Shown here: positions 8,533 to 16,985 of the stretch, one piece after another | Layout: each line of letters begins with the position of its first letter | How positions within the stretch are numbered: position 1 is the stretch's first letter | DNA from: Nocardia salmonicida NBRC 13393 | GTDB lineage: Bacteria > Actinomycetota > Actinomycetes > Mycobacteriales > Mycobacteriaceae | Assembly (NCBI RefSeq): GCF_001613085.1 | Contig: NZ_BDBR01000042.1 | Coordinates: forward strand, 1-64,000 | Length of the DNA: 64,000 bases | Reading direction: 5' to 3' | Notes under the pieces: model-generated | Databases searched by the model: none | What the model was told of the DNA's origin: nothing | Seen by the model: the letters and a program-made list of their open reading frames with translations, nothing else | Translations under genes and position numbers: made by a program

Positions 8533-9327
8533 TCAGTTCTGTTCGGCCCGCAGATATTCCAGCTGCGCCTGCACGGAACTGCGTGCGGCGGGCCACAGCC
8601 GTTTGTCCACCTCGGCGTACACCTTGCGGACCACCGCCAGGGCGCCCGCGTCGGAACCGAGCTCCACCAGCGCGGCCCGCACCTGATCGAGCCGCTCACG
8701 CCGGTGGTCGAGGTAGTACTGCACCACCGGCACCGCATCGGGATGATCGGGCCCGTGCGCAGGCAGCAATGCCTTGCCCTCGCCCAGCTCACGGAGCTTT
8801 TCCAGCGACGCGAGGAAGTTCGCCAGCGCACCCGGCGCGGATTCGAGCACGGTGGTGCCACGGCCGAGGACCGTGTCACCGGTGAGCACCGCGTCGTCGA
8901 GCAGCAGACTCACCGAATCGGTGGTGTGTCCCGCCGTGCCGAGCACCGTGATCCCCATACCGGCGACCTCGATGACCTCGCCGTCGGCCAACGGCACGAC
9001 CGCACCGCGCAGGTACGCCGGATCCACCGAACGCACCGGCGTCCCGGTGGCCTTCACCAGGTGATCGATACCGCCGGTGTGATCGTGATGGTGATGGGTG
9101 ATCAGGGTCAGCGCGATCCGGCCGCCGGTGGCCTCGACGATGGCGGCGGTGTGTTTCTTGTCCTTCGGTCCCGGATCGACGACCACGTAGGAGTCGCTGT
9201 CCGGGCCGCGCAGCAGCCAGGTGTTGGTTCCGTCGAGCGTCATCTGACCTGGGTTGTCGGCCAGAAGTACCGATGCTGTCGGGGTGACCTGCCTGACCTG
9301 GCCGTACGCGGGATGTTCTGCTGCCAT
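8533..9327 (-). CDS. MBL-fold metallohydrolase (LACTB2/Rv3677c type)
   Basis: 264 aa. The zinc-binding motif THHHHDHTGG (H79, H81, D82, H83 region), a downstream GTAGHTTDS histidine, the TGD aspartate (LTGDTVLG) and a C-terminal AHGPDHP histidine complete the two-metal site. A C-terminal helical region (about 205-264) resembles the LACTB2-type winged-helix tail. The family includes endoribonucleases and thioesterases, so the substrate is open. It is the third gene of the DUF4177-RidA-MBL operon, 9 nt after RidA. Confidence 0.9.
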   Translation of the reverse strand: MAAEHPAYGQVRQVTPTASVLLADNPGQMTLDGTNTWLLRGPDSDSYVVVDPGPKDKKHTAAIVEATGGRIALTLITHHHHDHTGGIDHLVKATGTPVRSVDPAYLRGAVVPLADGEVIEVAGMGITVLGTAGHTTDSVSLLLDDAVLTGDTVLGRGTTVLESAPGALANFLASLEKLRELGEGKALLPAHGPDHPDAVPVVQYYLDHRRERLDQVRAALVELGSDAGALAVVRKVYAEVDKRLWPAARSSVQAQLEYLRAEQN

Positions 9328-9336
9328 GACGGCTAC

Positions 9337-9798
9337 CTATCCGACCTCGACGATCAATTCCACCTCGACGGGCGTGTTCTTGGGCAGTTCCGAGACGCCG
9401 ACCGCCGAGCGCGCGTGCACGCCCGCCTCGCCGAACACCTCACCGAGGAACTCCGACGCGCCGTTGATCACGATCGGCTGATCGCCGAATCCCGGCGCCG
9501 AGGCAACGAATCCGACGACCTTCACGACCCGCACCACCTGGTCGAGTCCGACCAGATCGTGCACGGCGGCGAGCGCGTTCAACGCGCACAGCCGAGCTGC
9601 TTCCTTGGCCTGCTCCACATCCACCTCGGCCCCGACCTTGCCGACCGCCGACAATTCACCGTCGACGAAGGGCAACTGGCCGGAGGTGTACACCAGCGAA
9701 CCGGTGCGCACAGCGGGGATGTAGGCCGCGACAGGAGCGGCGACTGGCGGCAGCGTGACACCGAGCCGGTCGAGCGCGTCCTTCCACGCGGTGGCCAC
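9337..9798 (-). CDS. RidA/YjgF-family protein (Rv3678c type)
   Basis: 153 aa, a single RidA-like domain. RidA enzymes deaminate reactive enamine/imine intermediates released by PLP enzymes; the carboxylate-binding arginine is seen in HARSAVGVSELPKN. The GTG start lies 2 nt after the stop of the DUF4177 gene, which suggests reinitiation; an apparent longer reading frame upstream is just the other frame of that gene. Only 9 nt separate it from the MBL gene. The exact Rid subfamily and substrate are not resolved. Confidence 0.88.
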   Translation of the reverse strand: MATAWKDALDRLGVTLPPVAAPVAAYIPAVRTGSLVYTSGQLPFVDGELSAVGKVGAEVDVEQAKEAARLCALNALAAVHDLVGLDQVVRVVKVVGFVASAPGFGDQPIVINGASEFLGEVFGEAGVHARSAVGVSELPKNTPVEVELIVEVG

Positions 9799-9800
9799 GG

Positions 9801-9962
9801 CTACTTCTGCCGCTTCAGGTAGGCGACGTGCTGTTCTCCGGTCGGTCCTGGCAGCACCGAAACCAGCTCCCAGCCGTCGGACCCCCACTGGTCGAGGATC
9901 TGCTTTGTCGCGTGCGTCAACAGCGGCACGGTCGCGTACTCCCACAGGGTGACTTCACTCAT
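9801..9962 (-). CDS. DUF4177-family small protein (Rv3678A type)
   Basis: A 53-aa gene below usual length cut-offs. The product begins MSEVTLWEYATVPLL and contains DQWGSDGWELVSVLPGP and ends AYLKRQK, the typical DUF4177 pattern (E-Y-x(n)-G-x-x-GWELV). It starts the minus-strand operon with RidA and the MBL-fold gene and is divergent from the Get3-like genes. In M. tuberculosis the counterpart Rv3678A has the same place. Function unknown. Confidence 0.85.
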   Translation of the reverse strand: MSEVTLWEYATVPLLTHATKQILDQWGSDGWELVSVLPGPTGEQHVAYLKRQK

Positions 9963-10021
9963 GGTGTGAGTTTAGGGCTCACCCCGAACGCCTGGGAGAA
10001 ACGGGTTATAGGCTCGGCGAC

Positions 10022-11059
10022 GTGGGAGCACCAACAGTAGAGCCGGTTTCATCGGTTCCCGAACCGTCGACCGGATGGCCACAGCGCGCGGCCAAGGCCC
10101 GCTTGCACTACGTGACCGGCAAGGGAGGCACCGGCAAGTCGACCGTTTCGGCCGCACTCGCACTCGCGCTCGCCGCGGGGGGACGCAAAGTGCTGCTGGT
10201 CGAGGTCGAGAGTCGCCAGTCCATCGCGCAACTCTTCGACCGGCCACCGTTGCCGCCCACCGAGACCCTGATCGCCAGCGCCGACGGCGGTGGCGAGGTG
10301 ACGGCGCTGGCCCTGGACATCGAGTACGCGTTCCTCGAATACCTCGACATGTTCTACAACCTCGGCTTCGCGGGGCGGGCGATGCGCCGGATGGGCGCCA
10401 TCGAGTTCGTCACCACCATCGCGCCAGGTCTGCGCGATGTGATCCTCACCGGCAAGATCAAAGAATGCGTGGTGCGGGTCGGCAAGGACGGCAAGCCCGC
10501 CTATGACGACATCGTCGTCGACGCGCCGCCGACCGGCCGGATCGCCGGGTTCCTCGACGTCACCACGGCCATGGCCGAGATCGCCAAGGGCGGCCCGATC
10601 GCCTCGCAGGCCGAGGGCGTGTCCAAGCTGCTGCACTCCGATCAGACGATGATCCACCTGGTGACGCTGCTCGAGGCGCTGCCGGTGCAGGAGACCGCCG
10701 ACGCGATCGCCGAACTCACCGCCGACGATCTGCGGATCGGCACGGTGATCGTCAACCGGGCGGCCACTGCCGAACTCACCCCGGCCCAGCGCGACGCGGT
10801 CGTGGCGGGCGAACTCGACACCACCGCCATCGCCGCCGGCCTGGCGAAGGCCGGCATCACCCTGTCCGAATCCGACTTCGACGGCCTGATCGCCGAAACA
10901 GTCGACCACGCGACGGTGCTCACGGCACAGAACGTGAGTGCCGCCGAACTGGCGCAGATCGATGTCCCCCAGCTGTCGCTGCCCGCCCTCGGCGACGGCA
11001 TCGACCTGGGCGGCCTCTACGAACTGGCCGAACAGCTATCCGCGCAGGGAGTCCGATGA
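10022..11059 (+). CDS. ArsA/Get3-like P-loop ATPase, first of a pair (Rv3679 type)
   Basis: 345 aa. The deviant Walker A GKGGTGKST (about residues 34-42) and the switch motif VVDAPPTGRI mark the SIMIBI class ArsA/Get3 family. The homologous M. tuberculosis pair Rv3679-Rv3680 has been described as a Get3-like complex; by family, it is an ATP-driven dimer that may escort membrane proteins. This partner lacks an obvious CxxC zinc motif. GTG 10022 is the start, and the stop overlaps the next ATG (ATGA). Arsenite transport is unlikely, since no arsB is present. Confidence 0.9.
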   Translation: MGAPTVEPVSSVPEPSTGWPQRAAKARLHYVTGKGGTGKSTVSAALALALAAGGRKVLLVEVESRQSIAQLFDRPPLPPTETLIASADGGGEVTALALDIEYAFLEYLDMFYNLGFAGRAMRRMGAIEFVTTIAPGLRDVILTGKIKECVVRVGKDGKPAYDDIVVDAPPTGRIAGFLDVTTAMAEIAKGGPIASQAEGVSKLLHSDQTMIHLVTLLEALPVQETADAIAELTADDLRIGTVIVNRAATAELTPAQRDAVVAGELDTTAIAAGLAKAGITLSESDFDGLIAETVDHATVLTAQNVSAAELAQIDVPQLSLPALGDGIDLGGLYELAEQLSAQGVR

Positions 11060-12189
11060 GCGAGCACGTTTCCACCCCGCCCTTATTGGACGTTTCGAAG
11101 ATCATCGCCGATCCGAACGCCAAGGTGATCGTGTGCTGCGGGTCCGGCGGGGTCGGCAAGACCACCACCGCGGCCTCGATCGCGCTGTGCGCGGCGGAAT
11201 CGGGTCGCAAGGTGGTGGTGCTGACCATCGATCCGGCGCGCAGGCTGGCGCAGTCGCTCGGCGTGGCCGAGCTGGACAACAACCCCCAGCGCGTGGAACT
11301 CGGTCCCGAGGTGCCCGGCGAGCTGCACGCGATGATGCTGAACATGCGCCGCACCTTCGACGACATGGTGCTCGAGCACACCAGCACGGACAAGGCCGAG
11401 CAGATCTTCGCCAATCCGATCTATCAGACGGTGGCGTCCTCGTTCGGCGGCACACAGGAATACATGGCGATGGAGAAGCTCGGCCAGCTGGCCGCGCGCA
11501 AGGAGTGGGACCTGATCGTTGTCGACACTCCCCCCTCGCGCAACGCGCTGGATTTCCTCGACGCGCCCAAACGGCTCGGCACCTTCCTCAACGGCAAGAT
11601 GATCCGGTTGATCATGGCACCGGGGCGCGGTGTCGGCCGGATCGTCACCGGGGCGATGAGCCTGGCGATGCGTGGAGTCTCGACCATCGTCGGTGGGCAG
11701 ATGCTCAAGGACGCCTCGACGTTCCTGCAGTCGCTGGAATCGCTGTTCGGTGGGTTCCAGGATCGGGCCGAGCGCACCTTCGCGATGCTGTCCAAGCCGG
11801 GCACCCATTTCCTGGTGGTCGCCGCGCCGGAGCCGGACGCGCTGCGCGAGGCGTCGTTCTTCGTCGACCGGCTGTCGACCGAGAAGATGCCGCTGGCCGG
11901 TCTGGTCCTGAACCGGACCCATCCCGCGCTGTCGGAGCTGTCCGGTGATCACGCGCTGACCGCGGCGGACCAGCTGGCCGATTCCGACCCGCTGATCGCC
12001 TCGGTGCTGCGCATCCACGCCGATCGTGTGTCGACGGCAGCACGGGAGCGGCGGCTGCTGCATCGGTTCACCGGAGCGCATCCGCACGTGGAAATCGTCT
12101 CCGTGACGGCGCTGCCCTTCGAGGTCTCGGACCTCGAAGCGTTGCGCGCGGTAGGCGATCAACTGACAGGTACTCCGGCTTCGGCCTGA
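11056..12189 (+). CDS. ArsA/Get3-like P-loop ATPase, second of a pair (Rv3680 type)
   Basis: 377 aa. Walker A is GSGGVGKTT (about residues 29-37), with switch regions TIDPARRLAQSLG and VVDTPPSRNALDFL, both highly typical of Get3/ArsA. A hydrophobic helix-rich segment with GRGVGRIVTGAMSLAMRGV (about 195-215) occupies the client-groove position. It is translationally coupled to the previous gene through ATGA and probably forms a heteromer with it. A strong hairpin follows. Confidence 0.9.
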   Translation: MSEHVSTPPLLDVSKIIADPNAKVIVCCGSGGVGKTTTAASIALCAAESGRKVVVLTIDPARRLAQSLGVAELDNNPQRVELGPEVPGELHAMMLNMRRTFDDMVLEHTSTDKAEQIFANPIYQTVASSFGGTQEYMAMEKLGQLAARKEWDLIVVDTPPSRNALDFLDAPKRLGTFLNGKMIRLIMAPGRGVGRIVTGAMSLAMRGVSTIVGGQMLKDASTFLQSLESLFGGFQDRAERTFAMLSKPGTHFLVVAAPEPDALREASFFVDRLSTEKMPLAGLVLNRTHPALSELSGDHALTAADQLADSDPLIASVLRIHADRVSTAARERRLLHRFTGAHPHVEIVSVTALPFEVSDLEALRAVGDQLTGTPASA

Positions 12190-12237
12190 CTGATTCAGAC
12201 AAATCCGCTATAGCTGACAATCCGGTAACACTCACGA

Positions 12238-12276
12238 ACGGCGCCGATTCCGCAAACCATGCGGTCTCGGCGCCGT
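12238..12276. terminator. Bidirectional terminator-like hairpin
   Basis: Outer arms ACGGCGCCGA / TCGGCGCCGT (10 bp, perfect) and inner arms CCGCA / TGCGG around a 5-nt loop, separated by a 2-nt internal loop. It lies between the convergent Get3-like operon and whiB4. Confidence 0.8.
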
Positions 12277-12302
12277 ATGTGATAGCGGCCCGGTCTCGTC
12301 GG

Positions 12303-12626
12303 CTAGATGGCCACCTGGTGTTGCCGCTGGGCGTTGAAGAACTCCGCCCACGACGTCACGTCCGGATGCTGTTTGAGCAGCGCACGCCGCTGTCGCTCGG
12401 TCATCCCGCCCCACACTCCGAACTCGACCCGATTGTCGAGCGCATCGGCGCCGCACTGCATCAGCACCGGGCAGTGCCGGCAGATCGTTGCCGCCTTGCG
12501 CTGCGCCGCACCGCGAACGAACAGCTGATCAGGGTCCACTTCCTTGCATCGCGCCTGGGCAACCCAAGCGATCCTTGCCTCGGCCTGCTCTACATCCAGT
12601 CGAGCGATGGGGGTTGTGATGTGCAT
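12303..12626 (-). CDS. whiB4: WhiB-family iron-sulfur regulator, WhiB4 type
   Basis: 107 aa. Four cysteines C27, C49, C52 and C58 (C-x21-C-x2-C-x5-C) bind a 4Fe-4S cluster, followed by the WhiB signature GVWGG (70-74) and a basic tail MTERQRRALLKQHP for DNA contact. WhiB4 in mycobacteria senses oxygen and redox state and regulates antioxidant genes. ATG 12626 is preceded by AAGGGG at good spacing; an apparent N-terminal extension is not conserved. Subfamily assigned from the neighbours (Rv3681c lies between Rv3680 and ponA2). Confidence 0.92.
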   Translation of the reverse strand: MHITTPIARLDVEQAEARIAWVAQARCKEVDPDQLFVRGAAQRKAATICRHCPVLMQCGADALDNRVEFGVWGGMTERQRRALLKQHPDVTSWAEFFNAQRQHQVAI

Positions 12627-12998
12627 TTGATGTGCCCCTTTGCAGTCCGAACACCGTTGTGCGGCGCTCCAGAATCGCGAGCGCGGATCACAGCAACCCA
12701 ACTACCGCTGCGGCCCGCACCACATTCCACTTTGAGTGTTAGCTCTATCACACTGGGTTCTCAATCTAGGTAAAGGTATGGCGGTTACGCAAGACCGCCC
12801 CCCGATTTTTTGGTACGGGCGTCCATTCAAATCGGGCCAGAACCGCGCAGTAGTGCTGATCACCGGCGTGGCCGGTCGCGACACGCCGATGTGATCATTT
12901 TGTTGACACGCCCGAGCAACCCCCCTGGCACCGCCCGGACATTCCCCGTCGAGCAGCACAGCCGTGAACCTCACCACCCCACCCTCTAGTCTGGGATC
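12627..12998. other. Divergent intergenic region whiB4-ponA2 (372 nt)
   Basis: No credible gene is seen. The whiB4-proximal part holds the CRP-like site at 12737-12752. The segment 12750-12850 is comparatively AT-rich (GGGTTCTCAATCTAGG, CCCCGATTTTTTGG) and probably carries the whiB4 promoter. A reading frame on the minus strand here lacks codon bias and was rejected. Confidence 0.6.
12737..12752. promoter_or_regulatory. CRP-like binding site upstream of whiB4
   Basis: TGTTA-GCTCTA-TCACA matches the CRP consensus TGTGA-N6-TCACA at 9 of 10 half-site positions. It lies about 110 nt upstream of the whiB4 start. A Crp of the M. tuberculosis type is encoded 4.4 kb away. Binding is inferred. Confidence 0.5.
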
Positions 12999-15377
12999 GT
13001 GCCGATCACTCAAACGCTCGCGAGGCTGGCCGGCAGCTGCGCGCTGGCCGCCGTGCTTGTCGCTGGGCTGTTGTTCCCCATGGCCGGTGGGTTCGGATTC
13101 ATCTCCAACCGCGCCGCCGATGCCGTCGACAATGTCTCAGCCGAACTGGTGGAGGGCACCGTCCCCGCCGTTTCGACCATGGTCGACGCGAACGGGTCGC
13201 CCCTGGCGTGGCTCTACGAGCAACGCCGCTTCGAGGTGCCGAGCGATCGCATCTCCAACAACATGAAGCTGGCGATCGTGTCCATCGAGGACAAGCGCTT
13301 CGCCGACCACAAGGGCGTGGACTGGCAGGGCACGCTGCGCGCGTTCCTCACCAACACCTCCTCGGGTGCGGTGCAGCAGGGCGCGTCGACCCTGGACCAG
13401 CAGTACGTGAAGAACTTCAACCTGCTCGTGGTCGCCAAGACCGATGCCGAGCGCCGCGCCGCGATCGAGACGACACCGGCGCGCAAGCTGCGCGAGATCC
13501 GGATGGCGCTCACGCTGGACCGCGAGCTGTCCAAGGACGAGATCCTCACCCGATATCTGAACCTGGTGCCCTTCGGCAACGGCTCCTACGGCATCCAGGA
13601 CGCCGCCCAGACCTACTTCGGCGTCGACGCGTCCGAGCTCACCATCACCCAGTCGGCGATGCTGGCGGGCATGGTGCAGTCCAGCTCCAAGCTGAACCCC
13701 TACACCAACGTCGCCGGCGTCACCGACCGCCGCAACACCGTGCTCGACACGCTGATTCAGAACATCCCGCACCGCGCCGAGGAGTTCCGCAAGGCCAAGG
13801 CCGAACCGCTCGGCGTGCTGTCCGAGCCCAAGGGTCTGCCGCGCGGCTGCATCTCCGCCAACGACAAGGGCTTCTTCTGCGACTACGCGCTGCAGTACCT
13901 GGCCGAGGCCGGGATCAGCCGCGAGCAGATCGACAAGGGCGGCTACCTGATCAAGACCACGCTCGATCCGGTGCTGCAGGAATCGGTGAAGCGTTCGGTG
14001 AACGAGCAGGCCAAACCCGACCTCGACAACATCGCCGAGGTCATGTCGGTGGTCGCGCCCGGTCAGGATTCGCACCCCGTTCTCGCGATGGCCTCCAGCC
14101 GCACGTACGGCCTCAACCGCGACGCCAACGAGACGCTGCTCGGCCAGCCGTACTCGATGGCCGGTGACGGCGCGGGCTCGATCTTCAAGCTGTTCACCAC
14201 CGCCGCCGCGATGGAGAAGGGCCTCGGTATCGCCGCCCAGGTGGATGTTCCGGGCACCTACGCGGCCAGGGGCATGGGCTACTCGAACTCGCCGGGTTGC
14301 CCGGCCGACTCGTGGTGTGTCAAGAACGCGGGCAACTACCCGGGGTCGATGTCGGTGACCGACGCGCTCGCGACCTCGCCCAACACCGCCTTCGTGAAGA
14401 TGATCCAGGACGTCGGCGTCGCCTCGGCGGTGGACATGGCCGTGCGCCTGGGCATGCGGTCCTACACCGATCCCGGCACCTCGGGGCACGGCAACGCGAG
14501 CCTGGCCGACCACATCAAGAACAACAACATGGGCTCGTTCACCCTCGGCCCGTTCGCGATCAACCCGCTAGAACTGTCGAATGTGGCCGCCACGCTCGGC
14601 TCCGGCGGCAAGTGGTGCCCGCCCTCGCCGATCAAGGAAGTCGTCGACCGCAGCGGCAAGGCCGTTCCGCTCACCCAGCAGGCCTGCGAGCAGGTGGTGG
14701 ACCCGGGTCTGGCCAATACCCTCGCCAACGCGATGAGCAAGGACGACGTCAGCGGTACCGCCGCGGGCGCGGCACGTGCCGCCGGGTGGGCAGCGCCGAT
14801 GTCGGGCAAGACGGGTACCACCGAGAGCCACCGTTCCTCGGCGTTCCTCGGGTTCACCAACGCGCTGGCATCGTCGGTCTACGTCTACGGCGACAGCCCG
14901 ACCCCCGGCGAGATCTGCTCGTTCCCGCTGCGCAACTGTGGCGCCAGTGACGCCTCCGGCCTGTTCGGCGGTAACGAACCGGCCCGCACCTGGTTCAACG
15001 CCATCAAACCGTTGATGGACCGATTCCCGCCGCCGGGGCTGCCGCCGGTGGACGACAAGTACGTCCGTGGCGCGAACAACTCCCAGGTCCCCGATGTCGC
15101 GGGCAAGTCGCAGGGCGAGGCCACCTCGATCCTGTCCGGTGCCGGCTTCCAGGTCTCCGCGGTGACGGGAGCAGGCTCGCAGCCCAAGGGCACGGTGATG
15201 GGCAGTTCGCCGAACGGCTCGGCCATTCCGGGCTCGGTGGTCACGATCTACATCAGTGACGGGACCGTGCGGGTGCCCGCGCCGACGACTCCCCCGCCCG
15301 CCGCGCCCGCACCGGCGATTCCGGGGCTGCCGCAGATTCCGCGACTGCCACCGATCCCCATCCCGGTGCCGCGCTAG
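12999..15377 (+). CDS. ponA2: Bifunctional class A penicillin-binding protein PonA2
   Basis: 792 aa, builds and crosslinks peptidoglycan outside the membrane. N-terminal membrane anchor (about 10-30); GT51 glycosyltransferase with catalytic E97 (VSIEDKRFADHKGVD) and QGASTLDQQYVKN; transpeptidase with S394-x-x-K397 (GSIFK), S460-P-N and K604-T-G motifs. A PASTA domain (about 696-754, QVPDVAGKSQGEA) and a Pro-rich tail follow. GTG 12999 is the start, divergent from whiB4 exactly as in mycobacteria (Rv3682). A perfect terminator follows the stop. Confidence 0.96.
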   Translation: MPITQTLARLAGSCALAAVLVAGLLFPMAGGFGFISNRAADAVDNVSAELVEGTVPAVSTMVDANGSPLAWLYEQRRFEVPSDRISNNMKLAIVSIEDKRFADHKGVDWQGTLRAFLTNTSSGAVQQGASTLDQQYVKNFNLLVVAKTDAERRAAIETTPARKLREIRMALTLDRELSKDEILTRYLNLVPFGNGSYGIQDAAQTYFGVDASELTITQSAMLAGMVQSSSKLNPYTNVAGVTDRRNTVLDTLIQNIPHRAEEFRKAKAEPLGVLSEPKGLPRGCISANDKGFFCDYALQYLAEAGISREQIDKGGYLIKTTLDPVLQESVKRSVNEQAKPDLDNIAEVMSVVAPGQDSHPVLAMASSRTYGLNRDANETLLGQPYSMAGDGAGSIFKLFTTAAAMEKGLGIAAQVDVPGTYAARGMGYSNSPGCPADSWCVKNAGNYPGSMSVTDALATSPNTAFVKMIQDVGVASAVDMAVRLGMRSYTDPGTSGHGNASLADHIKNNNMGSFTLGPFAINPLELSNVAATLGSGGKWCPPSPIKEVVDRSGKAVPLTQQACEQVVDPGLANTLANAMSKDDVSGTAAGAARAAGWAAPMSGKTGTTESHRSSAFLGFTNALASSVYVYGDSPTPGEICSFPLRNCGASDASGLFGGNEPARTWFNAIKPLMDRFPPPGLPPVDDKYVRGANNSQVPDVAGKSQGEATSILSGAGFQVSAVTGAGSQPKGTVMGSSPNGSAIPGSVVTIYISDGTVRVPAPTTPPPAAPAPAIPGLPQIPRLPPIPIPVPR

Positions 15378-15387
15378 TCACACGACA

Positions 15388-15418
15388 AAGGCCGCCGTCC
15401 GATTCGGACGGCGGCCTT
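15388..15418. terminator. Strong bidirectional terminator
   Basis: A perfect 14-bp stem (AAGGCCGCCGTCCG / CGGACGGCGGCCTT) with a 3-nt loop, between the ponA2 stop and the convergent YqeY-like gene. Confidence 0.9.
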
Positions 15419-15425
15419 CACGTTT

Positions 15426-15890
15426 TCAGAGCCTGGCTTTGACCGCGGCGGACAGTCGCGAACCGTCGGCCTTGCCGTCGGCGAGCGCGGTGGCGGCCTT
15501 CATGACCTGGCCCATCTGCTTCATCCTCGGGCGCTCACCGATTTGCTCGGCGACCTCGGCGATCGCGGTATCGGCGATCTGCGCCACCTCGGCGTCGTCG
15601 AGCTGAGTCGGCAGGTACTCCTCGATGATCTGTTCCTCGGCGCGCTCGTTCGCGGCCAGTTCACCGCGACCGTTCTGCTCGTAGATCACGGCCGCTTCGT
15701 TGCGCTTCTTCGCTTCCTTCTGCAACAGCGATACGACATCGGCATCGGAGAGTTCGTGCGCCTCCGTACCGGAGACCTCGGAAGTCTGGATAGCGGCGAG
15801 CAGCATCCGCAGGGTCGCGAGACGCAGTTTGTCCTTGGCTTTCATCGCGGTGGTCATATCCGCGCGCAGCTTGGCTTTCAGTTCCGACAT
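15426..15890 (-). CDS. GatB/YqeY domain-containing protein
   Basis: 154-aa helical protein starting MSELKAKLRADMTTAMKAKDK, the hallmark N-terminus of the YqeY family, which is related to the tRNA-binding tail domain of GatB. The C-terminal KQMGQVMKAATALADGKADGSRLS block is also diagnostic. It may bind tRNA or modulate an amidotransferase; no enzymatic motif is present. Convergent with ponA2, divergent from the metallophosphoesterase. Confidence 0.9.
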   Translation of the reverse strand: MSELKAKLRADMTTAMKAKDKLRLATLRMLLAAIQTSEVSGTEAHELSDADVVSLLQKEAKKRNEAAVIYEQNGRGELAANERAEEQIIEEYLPTQLDDAEVAQIADTAIAEVAEQIGERPRMKQMGQVMKAATALADGKADGSRLSAAVKARL

Positions 15891-16012
15891 GCGGTTTACC
15901 GTAGTCGTTCGCTGTGTGGAGTCCCATCACATTTTCGTCGCGACGGAAATTCCAGACCGTTTGTGCGGAAACACACGCGCCGATCCGGGAGGGGGTCGCC
16001 TATGCTGGGCAA

Positions 16013-16975
16013 ATGCCCGTTATCTCGACGTCCGCTGTCCGCCGAACCGCGTTGGGAGCCGCAGGGGCCGCCGTCGCAGGCATCGGCTACGCCACGCTGA
16101 TCGAACGGAACGCGTTCGTCCTGCGCGAAGCCACGATGCCGGTGCTCGCGCCCGGTTCGCCGACGTTGCGCATTCTGCACGTCAGCGACTTGCACATGAT
16201 GCCGGGCCAGCAGCTCAAACAACAGTGGCTGCGCGAACTCGACCGCCTCGAACCCGACCTGGTCGTGAATACCGGCGACAATCTTTCCCATCCCAAGGCC
16301 GTGCCCGCCGTGGTGCAATCCCTCGGTGCGCTGCTGGCTCGACCGGGCTTGTTCGTGTTCGGTTCGAATGACTATTTCGCGCCGGTGCCGAAGAATCCGC
16401 TGAAGTATTTCAAGAAAGATCACCGTCGCGTCTACGGCGATCCGCTGCCGTGGAAGGACCTGCGCGCGGCGTTCACCGAACGCGGCTGGCTCGATCTGAC
16501 CCACACCCGGCGCGACCTCGAGGTGGCGGGCATCCGCATCGCCAGCGCCGGTGTCGACGACCCGCACCTGCAGCGCGACCGCTACGACACCGTCGCGGGC
16601 GCACCGAACCAGTTGGCCCAGCTCAGCATCGGTGTCACGCACTCTCCCGAGCCGCGTGTGCTCGATCGCTTCGCCGAAGACGGCTACGACCTGGTGCTGG
16701 CCGGTCACACCCACGGTGGGCAGCTCGTCGTTCCCGGTTACGGCGCGCTGGTCACCAACTGCGGCATCGACAAGTCGCGCGTGAAGGGCGCCTCCCAGTG
16801 GGGCGCGCACACCCAGCTGCACGTCTCGGCGGGCATCGGAACCTCCCCGTGGGCGCCCTACCGTTTCTGCTGCCGCCCCGAAGCCACGCTGCTGACATTG
16901 GTCGGCTCCCAGCCCAAGCGGCCCTCCGCCGATACCGGCTTCGGCATTTCCACCTCGGAGGCCGTAGCCCGCTAG
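16013..16975 (+). CDS. Membrane-anchored calcineurin-like metallophosphoesterase (Rv3683 type)
   Basis: 320 aa with an N-terminal signal/anchor (about 8-28, RRTALGAAGAAVAGIGYATLI). Metal-ligand motifs in order: VSDLH, NTGDN, GSNDYF (in place of the usual GNHD/E), VTHSP and AGHTHGGQ. The family includes YkuE-like phosphoesterases acting at the envelope; substrate unknown. ATG 16013 is chosen because GGGAGGGGG lies upstream and the signal begins there. It follows ponA2 in mycobacteria as here, with the YqeY gene in between. Confidence 0.9.
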   Translation: MPVISTSAVRRTALGAAGAAVAGIGYATLIERNAFVLREATMPVLAPGSPTLRILHVSDLHMMPGQQLKQQWLRELDRLEPDLVVNTGDNLSHPKAVPAVVQSLGALLARPGLFVFGSNDYFAPVPKNPLKYFKKDHRRVYGDPLPWKDLRAAFTERGWLDLTHTRRDLEVAGIRIASAGVDDPHLQRDRYDTVAGAPNQLAQLSIGVTHSPEPRVLDRFAEDGYDLVLAGHTHGGQLVVPGYGALVTNCGIDKSRVKGASQWGAHTQLHVSAGIGTSPWAPYRFCCRPEATLLTLVGSQPKRPSADTGFGISTSEAVAR

Positions 16976-16985
16976 GGTCGCGACC

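Noticed and set aside
10022..12189. Arsenic-resistance ATPase (ArsA) function
   Set aside because: No arsB, arsD or arsR nearby; synteny and paired arrangement fit Get3-like proteins.
12702..13013. Minus-strand frame of 103 codons in the whiB4-ponA2 gap
   Set aside because: No codon bias, no ribosome-binding site, overlaps the ponA2 start and the promoter region.
13137..14513. A 458-codon minus-strand frame opposite ponA2
   Set aside because: No recognisable motifs; ponA2 motifs are complete on the other strand.
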